From Ulvibacterium sp965228935 (GTDB taxonomy: Bacteria; Bacteroidota; Bacteroidia; Flavobacteriales; Flavobacteriaceae), in the NCBI RefSeq assembly GCF_965228935.1, contig NZ_OZ245846.1:3286001-3350000 (forward strand): a stretch of DNA of 64,000 nt, written 5' to 3'. Both the position numbers and the translations under genes were made by a program. The first letter of the stretch is position 1. The number at the start of each line of letters is the position of its first letter. Under the pieces are notes generated by a model. The model worked only from the letters and a program-made list of their open reading frames with translations. It made no database searches and was not told the DNA's origin. Positions 50,848 through 60,100 of the stretch are shown one piece after another.

Positions 50848-51819
50848 CTAAAACATTGCGTTTAAATTCTTGAAGGAGTTATTTAAGGTTTCCATTGGAT
50901 TGGGGGCCAAATCACGCTCCAGGAAAAAATGATCGACGCCGGATTTACTGCCTTCGGCGATAATTTTTTTGATATCGAATATGCCATCACCGGGATCGGC
51001 CATTTTTGGAAAACCTTCCATCCATTGGTCGGGGGTTCCACCATCCCCCGAAAAGCGGAATTCTGCAGCGGCATCTTTTATATGTAACAGCTTAAACCTA
51101 CCGGGATATCGTTTTAAATATTGGACCGGTTCCGCGCCTGCGGCCTTCATCCAAAAAATATCCAATTCAAATTGGACATAATCGGCATCCGTATTCTTCA
51201 ACAAAATATCGAGTCCCGTTTCCCCATTGTACGTAGCATGCTCATATCCATGGTTGTGATACACGAACTTCATCCCGTATTTATTCATTTGCTCACCGAA
51301 ACGGTTGAACTCATCGGCCAGTTTACGGTAGTCCCCCGCATCTTTCCGCTCATTTGAATCCAATAAAGCGGGTATAACCACGTACTTTGGGTTTATAGGA
51401 GCCAGACCTTCTAGAAGTGGGCCCAGGTTTGTGCGTAGGGAGACAATATCCGTGTGCATTGATGGAGCCATTAAATTATGCTCCTTTAGTAGCTGGGAAG
51501 TTTCCTTGGCCGTGTATCCATAAAACGCATTGTTTTTAAGTTGTAGCATACCCTTCATTTCCTCCCATTGCTTTATTGCGACCTCCGCGCTGAACGGATA
51601 TGGTCCGAAAAACTCCACTTCCGTATATCCTATGTCGTTCAAGGTTTTTAAAGTTCCTCTCAAATCCTGATCTACAAGACCAGGTATGGTGAATAATTGA
51701 ACACCGATATTGGTTTTGCCGAATGGATGCACCATTTCCTCAATGGCCTTAAAACTGCTCAGAAGGGATAGGCCTCCAACGCCAAATATCGTATTTTTAA
51801 TTACCGTACGTCTTTTCAT
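50848..51819 (-). CDS. Exported sugar phosphate isomerase/epimerase-like TIM-barrel protein in a dehydrogenase operon
   Basis: The 323-residue protein has a twin-arginine-like signal (MKRRTVIKNTIFGVGGLSL). The barrel shows GVQLFTIPGLVDQDLRGTL, YTEVEFFGPYPFSAEVAIKQ, GMKFVYHNHGYEH and QFELDIFWMKAAG, ending with a metal-site-like VDHFFLERDL. It is the last gene of a four-gene operon and begins 11 bases after the preceding gene. In comparable operons this family follows a GMC-type sugar dehydrogenase and may cleave or isomerise a 3-keto-sugar, but the activity is inferred from context. It is related to the exported TIM-barrel protein at 6535-7488. Confidence 0.85.
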   Translation of the reverse strand: MKRRTVIKNTIFGVGGLSLLSSFKAIEEMVHPFGKTNIGVQLFTIPGLVDQDLRGTLKTLNDIGYTEVEFFGPYPFSAEVAIKQWEEMKGMLQLKNNAFYGYTAKETSQLLKEHNLMAPSMHTDIVSLRTNLGPLLEGLAPINPKYVVIPALLDSNERKDAGDYRKLADEFNRFGEQMNKYGMKFVYHNHGYEHATYNGETGLDILLKNTDADYVQFELDIFWMKAAGAEPVQYLKRYPGRFKLLHIKDAAAEFRFSGDGGTPDQWMEGFPKMADPGDGIFDIKKIIAEGSKSGVDHFFLERDLAPNPMETLNNSFKNLNAMF

Positions 51820-51830
51820 AATCTCAAGTG

Positions 51831-52406
51831 TTAAAGTTTAAAAACATCATTGCTGTGTTGTATCCGGCCAATATCACTCATGGGTATACAACCGCTGTAG
51901 CTGCCCGGTAGGGCTTCAAAGTGCAAAAGCTGTGTTATGCCGTATTCGGTTCGAAAGAAAGATTCAAATATCATTTGTTTTAAAGTCCCATAAAATGTGG
52001 GTTCCCTGCTCTCTACAAAATGTTTTTCCTCTTTTTTGAGGAATGTTATTTTTTGGTCGTCATTGCAAGCTATGAAGTCTTTGCCCATTATTTTTTTACA
52101 CCTGGAATCGAATGCATTTACTTCCTTTATGAACTTATCCTGTTCTTCCTTTCCGGTATAATCCAATAGTACTGTGTCTATGTATTTTGGTACTACATTT
52201 TTTATAGAATTCGGTATGTCCGGATCAGGAATTAGCAGATAAACCACTTCACCCACTAAACGGGCAATTTCTTTGGATAAAAACTTTGGTTCCCAAGTTT
52301 CCTTTGTATCCTGTAGGCAACTTTGTAGTAAGGTGGTACTCGTGGTCAAGGTAAGACCCGTACCCAATAGCATTCCTGTTTTTTTTAGCGCCGATCTTCT
52401 ATCCAT
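51831..52406 (-). CDS. Gluconate 2-dehydrogenase subunit 3-like protein
   Basis: The ATG at 52406 (MDRRSALKKTGMLLGTGLTL) gives a Tat-type signal, so the protein can be exported while folded; the longer frame overlaps the GMC gene and is not needed. The 191-residue protein matches the small subunit family, with VGEVVYLLIPDPDIPNSIKN, then AFDSRCKKIMGKDFIAC and FFRTEYGITQLLHFEALPGS. In these systems the small subunit helps export and assembly of the FAD-containing GMC subunit. The gap to the GMC stop is ten bases. This is a strong indication of a working pair. Confidence 0.85.
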   Translation of the reverse strand: MDRRSALKKTGMLLGTGLTLTTSTTLLQSCLQDTKETWEPKFLSKEIARLVGEVVYLLIPDPDIPNSIKNVVPKYIDTVLLDYTGKEEQDKFIKEVNAFDSRCKKIMGKDFIACNDDQKITFLKKEEKHFVESREPTFYGTLKQMIFESFFRTEYGITQLLHFEALPGSYSGCIPMSDIGRIQHSNDVFKL

Positions 52407-52416
52407 AATCAAGAAC

Positions 52417-54132
52417 TTATATATTTCCTTTTTTAAGGTTTTCAACCGCATAGTCGGCTGCCCTGGCCGTAAGAGCCATATAGGTCAAGGAGGGATTTTG
52501 ACAGGCAGAGGACGTCATTGCTGCGCCGTCGGTAACAAAAACGTTCTGTGCGTCCCACACTTGGTTCCATTTGTTCAATACCGATGTTTTGGGATTCCGG
52601 CCCATTCTGGCCGTTCCCATTTCATGTATTCCCTGGCCGGGATAGCTCATCATATTGAGTGGTTGTACGATTTTGAAATCCGATACCTCCAGCATTTCAA
52701 CCGCATCAGCCACCATATCTTTTCGCATTTCATGTTCATTTTCCTTCCATTCTACATCGAACGTAACCGTTGGAAGGCCGTTTACATCCAAAAGATTTCT
52801 GTTCAAAGTCATTTTGTTATCATGATAGGGCAAGGTTTCACCAAAAGCCAATATCCCCATTTTCCAAGGCCCCGGTTGTTGTACAAGCTCTTTTATGGGC
52901 TTTCCTAGGGTCAATTCCTTGATGTGCCCGGCCCAATCGGTGCGGCTTGCGGCACCCTGATAACCAAACCCCCTTAGATAATCTCTTTTTGTCTCGGGCT
53001 TTCCGGGCAGGTTCCTGAATCTTGGAATGTAAAGACTATTAGGGCGTTGGCCTTTGTAGTACCTATCTTGAAAACCGTCGAAGACACCCATGGCACCCGC
53101 AAAAAAATGGTGGTCCATCAAATTGTGCCCAAGTTCCCCAGATGAGCTGCCCAAACCATCTTCCCAAATGTCATTGGCCGATTGCATCAATATTTGGGCG
53201 GTCCCCACGGTTGAAGCATTGATAAAAATGATTTTCGCATAATATTCTAAATACTCTTTCGACTCCGTATCCAGAATTCGTACCCCAGTGGCCCTTTTCC
53301 TGTCCTTGTCATAAATAATCTCGGATACCGCCGAGAAAGGTCGAATTGTTACATTACCCGTCTTCATTGCCGCGGGTAGGGTAGAGGAGTTACTGCTAAA
53401 ATAGCTTCCCAAGGGGCAGCCTCTCATGCACAGGTTACGATGTTGGCATTTTGATCGATTGCCTTTCATGACATCATCCGTTATATGGGCAACACGACCG
53501 ATGGTCAATACTCTTCCATTCAACTTCTTCGCGATTTTTTTCCGCACGTGTTCCTCGATACAGTTTAATTCCATTGGAGCCATAAACTGACCGTCGGGTA
53601 ATTGTGGTAAATTTTCGTTTTGGCCACTGACCCCGATAAAACGTTCTACGTAGCTATACCATTTTTCCAGATCCTTATATCGAATAGGCCAATCTACACC
53701 AACTCCTTCCTTTCCGTTGGCTTCAAAATCCATCTCGCTCCAGCGGTAGCTATGTCGCCCCCACATCAGGGAACGGCCCCCTATGTGATAACCCCGGATC
53801 CAATCAAAACGCTTTTCTTCGGTATATGGGTGCTCGGTATCTTTTACCCACCAGTGTTTTGTCGATTCCGTAACGGTATACCCTGTTCGCATCTGTTTCT
53901 GATAGTCCGCGGATTCTTTCGTTGTAATCCTATCCCCATAGGGATATTCCCATGGCATTTTATTGGCTGTAGGATAATCGGTGATATGCTTTACATCCCG
54001 ACCACGTTCCAATACCAAGGTTTTCAGACCTTTTTCCGTCAATTCTTTGGCGGCCCAACCCCCGCTGATTCCAGAGCCGATAACAATGGCATCATAGGTA
54101 TGCTCCTTTTGGGAATTTATATTCAAGTTCAT
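52417..54132 (-). CDS. GMC-type FAD-dependent sugar dehydrogenase
   Basis: The 571-residue protein has the N-terminal FAD site YDAIVIGSGISGGWAAKEL (residues 13-31). A conserved GMC motif IGGRSLMWGRHSYRWSE follows near 117-133. The C-terminal catalytic region has GIHEMGTARMG and the closing SSACQNPSLTYMALTARAAD, with the usual His and Asn. Three cysteines C229, C235 and C239 (SKCQHRNLCMRGCPLG) could bind an iron-sulfur cluster, as seen in some exported sugar dehydrogenases. It has no signal peptide of its own and would use the small subunit for export. Its start overlaps the TetR stop (ATGA). Confidence 0.9.
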   Translation of the reverse strand: MNLNINSQKEHTYDAIVIGSGISGGWAAKELTEKGLKTLVLERGRDVKHITDYPTANKMPWEYPYGDRITTKESADYQKQMRTGYTVTESTKHWWVKDTEHPYTEEKRFDWIRGYHIGGRSLMWGRHSYRWSEMDFEANGKEGVGVDWPIRYKDLEKWYSYVERFIGVSGQNENLPQLPDGQFMAPMELNCIEEHVRKKIAKKLNGRVLTIGRVAHITDDVMKGNRSKCQHRNLCMRGCPLGSYFSSNSSTLPAAMKTGNVTIRPFSAVSEIIYDKDRKRATGVRILDTESKEYLEYYAKIIFINASTVGTAQILMQSANDIWEDGLGSSSGELGHNLMDHHFFAGAMGVFDGFQDRYYKGQRPNSLYIPRFRNLPGKPETKRDYLRGFGYQGAASRTDWAGHIKELTLGKPIKELVQQPGPWKMGILAFGETLPYHDNKMTLNRNLLDVNGLPTVTFDVEWKENEHEMRKDMVADAVEMLEVSDFKIVQPLNMMSYPGQGIHEMGTARMGRNPKTSVLNKWNQVWDAQNVFVTDGAAMTSSACQNPSLTYMALTARAADYAVENLKKGNI

Positions 54133-54737
54133 TCGTCTTCTTTTAGATACAGATAATCAATGATCATTTTAGGTACCATTTCCTTTCTAGTTTCCAATAA
54201 CTCGTTGAAATCATCCTCGGAGAGTCCGTTTATTCTGTGCAACATGTGTTTATTAAGAAAAGGAAAACTGGTAAGGGAGACCAGATTTAGAACATAATTG
54301 GGATAGGAGATAGGTCTGATAACTTTTTTTTCGATCAATTCGTTGAGCTCTCGCTCAATGACGTTGTCCATGGCCTTAAAATCTATTTTACCATATACCC
54401 TATCAGGATTGCGTTCGGATTCAAATACAATAAACGAGGGGAAATGGGGATTCTTTTTGCAGAAGTCGGTGTATTGACAAACAAATTCCTTGATTTTTTC
54501 TTTAAAGGAGATATCGCTATTAAGGATAGATTCGGATATCGCATTGAATTGCCTAAAAACATCGTCGGCCACTATTTTGAAGAGTGTGTCCTTGTTGCGG
54601 TAGTAGTAGTGCAAGGTAGAAATATTGACATTCGCGGCGGCGGCGATGTCCCTTGTTTTGGTATCCGAAAACCCTTTTTTTGCGAATACTTCGATGGCGG
54701 CCTGTTTTATCCTTTCCTCTGTATTGGTCTGCGTCAT
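54129..54737 (-). CDS. TetR/AcrR-family repressor of the GMC dehydrogenase operon
   Basis: The 202-residue protein has a typical TetR N-terminal helix-turn-helix: ERIKQAAIEVFAKKGFSDTK, RDIAAAANVNISTLHYYYRN, KDTLFKIVADDVFRQFN. The rest is helical and should bind a small ligand. It is the first gene of the operon and overlaps the GMC gene by four bases. A perfect 12+1+12 palindrome covers the promoter directly upstream, so it almost certainly represses itself and the dehydrogenase genes, and a sugar derivative may be the inducer. Confidence 0.92.
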   Translation of the reverse strand: MTQTNTEERIKQAAIEVFAKKGFSDTKTRDIAAAANVNISTLHYYYRNKDTLFKIVADDVFRQFNAISESILNSDISFKEKIKEFVCQYTDFCKKNPHFPSFIVFESERNPDRVYGKIDFKAMDNVIERELNELIEKKVIRPISYPNYVLNLVSLTSFPFLNKHMLHRINGLSEDDFNELLETRKEMVPKMIIDYLYLKEDE

Positions 54738-54757
54738 TCTTTTTGGGTTGCTTCGTT

Positions 54758-54793
54758 CAAAGATAACAAATCATTTGATTCAATCAAATGATT
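54758..54793 (-). promoter_or_regulatory. TetR promoter with overlapping palindromic operator
   Basis: Read on the minus strand, TTTG (54785-54788) and TATCTTTG (54758-54765) are separated by exactly 19 bases, a full match to the Bacteroidota promoter consensus. The operator AATCATTTGATT-C-AATCAAATGATT (54769-54793) is a perfect 12-bp palindrome around one base and covers the -33 element and most of the spacer. A bound repressor would block RNA polymerase. A related imperfect copy lies at 54909-54928. Confidence 0.75.
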
Positions 54794-55064
54794 GATAAAA
54801 TTTAACTTGGCAATCATTACTGATAGCAACGACCACCCGCCTAAATAAGTGAACATTTTATCTAAAGGAAACTAACTAAGGAAATGTAAATGGGCTGCAC
54901 TAGATCTAAATCAATTCAATCAATGATTAAAATGTGTAAACTGCCTAAAACTTGAGAGTACTCAACAGGATTGAACAGACCGGTAAAACCATACTGTCCC
55001 GTTAATTCTTTGCCAAACCTATTGCTGAATTAAAGTGCCCTTGGAAACTGCTTTACGGATACGC
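54794..55064. other. Gap between the amidohydrolase end and the TetR operator
   Basis: The segment contains AATCAATTCAATCAATGATT at 54909-54928, which shares ATTCAATCAA and TGATT with the TetR operator and may be a second, weaker site. Otherwise it holds no recognisable gene or repeat. Confidence 0.35.
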
Positions 55065-56441
55065 TTATTTCTGCTTTATTTTTTCCGCAATTTCCCTTAA
55101 CCTTTGGTCAATAGCTTCTTTGGAATACCATTTTCCTTGTCGCATTACCCCGGAAATCTCCTGTAAGGCATCCAAATTTTCCAAGGGGTTGGCATTAACG
55201 ATAATCAGATCCGCCTCCAAGCCTTCCTTGATTTCGCCAAACTGATCGTCCATTCCAAAATAAACAGCGGGATTTATGGTTCCGGATTGCAAGATTTCCA
55301 GAGGGGTAAGCCCAGCATCTTCCATGGCATCGATTTCATGATGGATGGAGAATCCGGGAACGTTGAACAATTGAGGTGCATCCGAACCTAGCAACATACC
55401 ATGGCCGCCATCCTGCAGTTTCTTCATCAGTTGTCTGCGAATAGCATCAAATTGTAGCCATTGATCGGCATCAAATCCTGTATCCGGCCCCGTGGACTGT
55501 TGCTTACGGGTTCTCCATTGATCTAGGGTCTCTTTGGTCATATATTGCATTTCGGGCTGGGCCAAAAGTTCCTCGCCGTTGGTCGGTGCGAACCATCTTG
55601 TAAACAAACTTTGGGTGGGTACGATCCAGACCTTGTTTTCCTTGGACATTTGTACCAGTTCATCGATTCCTGTGGTATCGGCCAGAGGAGTAAAATTATA
55701 GCCAAAAAAACCGTTCTGATCGGGTTTAACGTTGGCTGTTTCAGGCACCAATCCCTCTAAAAATCCGTCCACATGGTCTATGGAGGCATATTTGCTTTTC
55801 AAGGCATGCCGGATGCCCACATCCACAGGAACGTGCCCCGCAAATGGGATTCCCACTTCATTTGAAGTACGGACAATTTGATCGAACACCTCCAATTGAA
55901 TGCCCGGATGGATTTTTAGAAAATCGTACCCCGCTTTCTGATAGGCCGTTACCTTGGAAATGGCCTCTTCCTTAGAGGTCACCGTGTTCCCATTTAGCGA
56001 TGGACTGGACGTAAATATTCTGGGACTTGTTATGTCGCCATTTTTAGCTTTCTCTCGAAGCTCCAAATGAGAGGGATGTCCCAGCATTCCCCGAATAGTG
56101 GTAATACCATTGGACAGATAGAGAAATAGTACGTCTTCCGTACGTTCGTTCGAGGTTGGGGGAGAAGGGATATGGGCATGCATTTCGGCCAACCCCGGTA
56201 GCATAAATTTTCCTTTACCCTGTATTTTGGTTTGATAGCCTTCCGTATTTTCAATGTTCTGGGAAATCCCTTGAATTTTACCGGAATCGATCATGACCTG
56301 ATGGTTTTCCAAGATTTTGCCATTACGTACGTCGATGATGTTCACATCCGATACAAGGATCGCTGTAGGGCTTGTAGCCTGCTGTGCTTGATTACAAGCA
56401 GCCAGTAGTAGGGCGAGTAGAATGAAATTGATGTTCTTCAT
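55065..56441 (-). CDS. Amidohydrolase-family lipoprotein
   Basis: The ATG at 56441 gives MKNINFILLALLLAAC, a lipoprotein signal with C16, and overlaps the stop of the upstream YdeI-like gene as ATGA. The 458-residue protein matches the imidazolonepropionase-like amidohydrolases: the metal motif MLPGLAEMHAHIPS, then KIHPGIQLEVFDQ, IPFAGHVP with a probable metal histidine, GMLLGSDAPQLFN with the catalytic aspartate, and a C-terminal EGLEADLIIVNANPL. Such enzymes act on cyclic amides or peptides; the substrate is unknown. It is translationally coupled to the upstream gene. Confidence 0.88.
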   Translation of the reverse strand: MKNINFILLALLLAACNQAQQATSPTAILVSDVNIIDVRNGKILENHQVMIDSGKIQGISQNIENTEGYQTKIQGKGKFMLPGLAEMHAHIPSPPTSNERTEDVLFLYLSNGITTIRGMLGHPSHLELREKAKNGDITSPRIFTSSPSLNGNTVTSKEEAISKVTAYQKAGYDFLKIHPGIQLEVFDQIVRTSNEVGIPFAGHVPVDVGIRHALKSKYASIDHVDGFLEGLVPETANVKPDQNGFFGYNFTPLADTTGIDELVQMSKENKVWIVPTQSLFTRWFAPTNGEELLAQPEMQYMTKETLDQWRTRKQQSTGPDTGFDADQWLQFDAIRRQLMKKLQDGGHGMLLGSDAPQLFNVPGFSIHHEIDAMEDAGLTPLEILQSGTINPAVYFGMDDQFGEIKEGLEADLIIVNANPLENLDALQEISGVMRQGKWYSKEAIDQRLREIAEKIKQK

Positions 56442-57022
56442 GACCTTGAATTTTGATTTCTTGATTTTATATTGGCTCTGCAAAGTCTTATGATTTCCGT
56501 TATCCGTATTTTTCGGGTCTCTTCCCTTTTTGCCTGGTTAAGCCAATACAGATAGCTCTTTCGTTGTCCACGGGTAAAGTTTTGATAGTTCTCAAAAGCT
56601 TTTTTGTTCCTATTAAAAGCCTTTTGCAGGTCCGGGGGCACTATTCCGTTTTCTACATCGTCCAGGGCGACCCATGAACCATTTTCCTTGGCGATTTCTA
56701 TTTTTCTTAGGCCGCTCTCATGCATTAACCCCTTGCCGATCAGTTCGGCTATATAATCCTTGTTGATTTTGCTCCATACGCTTTTCGGCTTCCTGGGGCA
56801 GAAATATTGTCGCCTTTTGCCGTTGCCCAAACTCTTTACCGTACTATCTATCCACCCGTAGCACAAGGCAACACGTACCGCTTCCTCCCATCGCATACTG
56901 TCTTTCTCATGGGCCACCGCATAGAAAATAAGGTGAATGCCATTTGAGTTTGAGTGATTTTCATGCAACCAATTCCGCCATTCGGTATCATCTTTAAAAT
57001 AGTGCTCTTGAATATCTTTCAT
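56438..57022 (-). CDS. YdeI/OmpD-associated family protein
   Basis: The 194-residue protein matches the YdeI/OmpD-associated family throughout. Key parts are FKDDTEWRNWLHENHSNSNG, RWEEAVRVALCYGWIDSTVK, YFCPRKPKSVWSKINKDYI and FTRGQRKSYLYWLNQAKREE. The highly conserved ALCYGWIDS and RK-x-S-x-WS motifs are intact. The family is named after a bacteriocin-protection phenotype in enterobacteria, but its biochemical role is not known. It is the first gene of the two-gene operon with the amidohydrolase. Confidence 0.9.
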   Translation of the reverse strand: MKDIQEHYFKDDTEWRNWLHENHSNSNGIHLIFYAVAHEKDSMRWEEAVRVALCYGWIDSTVKSLGNGKRRQYFCPRKPKSVWSKINKDYIAELIGKGLMHESGLRKIEIAKENGSWVALDDVENGIVPPDLQKAFNRNKKAFENYQNFTRGQRKSYLYWLNQAKREETRKIRITEIIRLCRANIKSRNQNSRS

Positions 57023-57077
57023 GATTTTTACCCAACTATGGCATTTTTCTTAAAAATACTACATTCTGCTTTATCAA

Positions 57078-57110
57078 TTTGGTAAATCGAAACGGTAATC
57101 CGTATTTTTA
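57078..57110 (+). promoter_or_regulatory. Candidate promoter of the ThuA-dehydrogenase fusion gene
   Basis: TTTG at 57078-57081 and TATTTTTA at 57103-57110 are spaced by 21 bases and fit the Bacteroidota pattern except for the last base of the -7 box. The ATG at 57144 follows 33 bases later. Confidence 0.45.
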
Positions 57111-57143
57111 GAAATTGTAAAAAACCGAACGAATTATAGTACA

Positions 57144-60100
57144 ATGAAGAAAATATCTTTTTTGGCCGTGTTGGCATTAGCGGGACTTATGTTCATGGGA
57201 TGTGGAAACAAGCGCAAGGGAGAGCCCAAAGTCTTGGTATTCTCAAAGACCATGGGCTTTAAGCATGCCTCCATTCCTGCTGGGATAGCGGCCATTCAAA
57301 AACTGGGCGAGGAGAATGGCTTTGCCGTTGACAGCACCAAGAATGCCGATTTATTTACGGATGAAAACTTGGAGCAATACTCGGCCATAGTATTTTTAAG
57401 TACCACCGGTAATATTCTGGATCATAAACAAGAGGCTGCATTCGAACGTTACATCCAGGCAGGCGGAGGCTTTGTAGGCGTGCATGCCGCTGCTGATACC
57501 GAATATGATTGGGGCTGGTATAACAAATTGGTCGGCGCTCATTTCCAAAGTCACCCGCCCGGGATACCAGAGGCCGATTTTATCATCAAGGACATGAATT
57601 TTATCGCTACCCGACATTTTACGGATTCCATATGGCGTAGAACGGACGAACTGTATAACTACAAAAAAATAAATCCGGAAGTCAATGTCCTTATGACCGT
57701 GGACGAATCTACCTATGAAGGAGGCACCAATGGAGATTTTCACCCTATTGCCTGGTACCATGAGTTTGATGGGGGCCGTGCATTCTACACTGGGGGCGGT
57801 CATACGGAGGAAAGTTATTCCGAAGAAAAATTCATGCGACATGTTTTGGGCGGTATTCAATATGCTATCGGCGACAATTTACAATTGGATTATAGTAAGG
57901 CGACTACACAGATTCCACCGGATATCGACCGCTTTTCAAAGGTTCCCTTAACGGTAGGAGAGTTTTTTGAGCCCACCGAAATGGCCATTCTTCCGAACCA
58001 CGATGTGTTGATCGGACAGCGAAGAGGGGAAATATTGGTGTATAGCGATGCTACAAAGGAACTCAAGGAAGTGGCAAAGCTGGATGTATACCACAAGACC
58101 TTGAACACACCGGGAGTGAATGCGGAAGAGGGTCTTATGGGATTACAGAAAGATCCCAACTATGCCGAAAACCATTGGATTTATGTTTTCTATGCCCCAA
58201 AGGGTGACGAGTCCGTGAATAGATTGTCCCGATTTAAATACAAGGATGGGGTTTTTGACCTGGCATCGGAGCAAAAAATACTGGATGTGGGAAGCCAGCG
58301 GGAAATCTGCTGCCACACCGGGGGATCCATTGCGTTCGACGGAAATGGGCTGCTCTATCTTTCCACAGGAGACAATTCCACCCCCTTCAATGAAAAGGAT
58401 GTAAAATACGTAAATAGCGGTTATGCGCCGTTAAACGATATTCCAGGACATCAACAATATGATGCGCGCCGCTCTTCGGGGAACACCAATGATCTGCGTG
58501 GAAAAATTTTACGGATCAAGGTCAATGAAGATGGTAGCTATGATATTCCGGAAGAAAACCTTTTTCCGGTCGGGATGGAAAAAACACGTCCCGAAATTTA
58601 TACCATGGGCCATCGGAACCCATACCGGATTTCCGTGGATAAGAAAAATGGCTATTTGTATTGGGGCGATGTGGGCCCTGATGCAAGGGCCGATAGTCTG
58701 GAGACCCGTGGCCATAGGGGGTACGATGAAATGAACCAGGCCCGGGAAGCAGGAAACTTTGGATGGCCTTTGTTCATTGCGGACAACAAACCCTATGTGG
58801 ACTATGATTACGAAACAGGGGAGAGTGGAATAACATTTGATCCCGAAAAACCCATTAACGATTCCAGGAACAATACAGGTTTGCGCGAGTTGCCACCAGC
58901 CCAACCGGCCTACGTGTTCTATCCGTATGTGGACACCAATGATTTTCCCCAGGTAGGTACCGGTGGTCGAAACGCCATGGCAGGTCCCGCCTACTATTCG
59001 GATATGTATCCCAATGGAGGAGGACTCCCCGATTATTATGATGGCAAGGTGATTATTTACGATTGGATGAGGGGCTGGATGAAGGCTGTTACACTTTTTA
59101 AGGATGGCACCTTTAACAAAATGGAACCTTTTGCCTCGGATATTGAAGTGAACAATCTGATCGACGTGGAAATGGGCCCGGATGGTAGGATGTATTTACT
59201 GGAATACGGTAGTGGATGGTTCCGCCAGAACGAGGATTCCGGATTGAGCTATATCGAGTACAATAGTGGAAACCGTCCTCCCCTTATCGACAATCTCATT
59301 GTGGATCACACATCCGGAAAATTGCCACTTAGCATAAAAGCCAGTGTAGAAGCCCGTGATCGAGAAAAAGACCCGGTTACCTATATCTGGAATTTGGGCA
59401 ACGGTGAACAAAGGGAAACGCAAGAGCCCGAAATAAGCCATACCTATTCCGAAGCAGGGGAATATAAGGTATCGGTCGAGGTAAAGGACAATAAAGGGGA
59501 ATCCGCCCAAAGTGAAGTGGTCTCCGTTGTCGCGGGAAATTCCAGACCGGAGGTCGCTATCGATTTAAAGGGAGGCAATTCCTCATTTTTCCTTCAGGGT
59601 GTTCCCGTGAGCTATGAGGTCTCCGTAAACGATGCGGACGGAGACCCGATCGATGAGTCCAATATATTTGTCTCCGTGGACTACATGGAAAGTTTGGATG
59701 AGGTGAATATGTCCTTGGGGCACCAACAAGTTTCGGCCGCGGTAACCGGTAAGGCGTTGACCCAAGGGATGGACTGTAAGACCTGTCATAAAGAGGCGGA
59801 AGCTTCCATCGGTCCAAATTATTCGGATGTAGCGAAGAAATATATAAAGGATCCCAACACCATGTCCTATTTGCAAAATAAAATTATTACCGGGGGAGGC
59901 GGTGTTTGGGGAGAAGTTGTTATGCCGGCGCATCCGAACGTCACCAAAAGCGAGGCCCGTCAGATAACGGAGTACATTCTGTCCTTGGCGGCAAACGTAG
60001 CCGAAAAACAATCCCTTCCCGTTTCGGGAGTGCTAAATCCCAAGCCTACCAAAGGGGCCAATGTAATGGTCCTGACGGCAAGTTATACGGACAACGGAAC

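Noticed and set aside
52058..52068. A second copy of CGTCATTGCAA, part of the arm of the 3226-3343 repeat
   Set aside because: It lies inside the coding sequence of the subunit-3-like gene and has no partner arm nearby, so it looks like chance.
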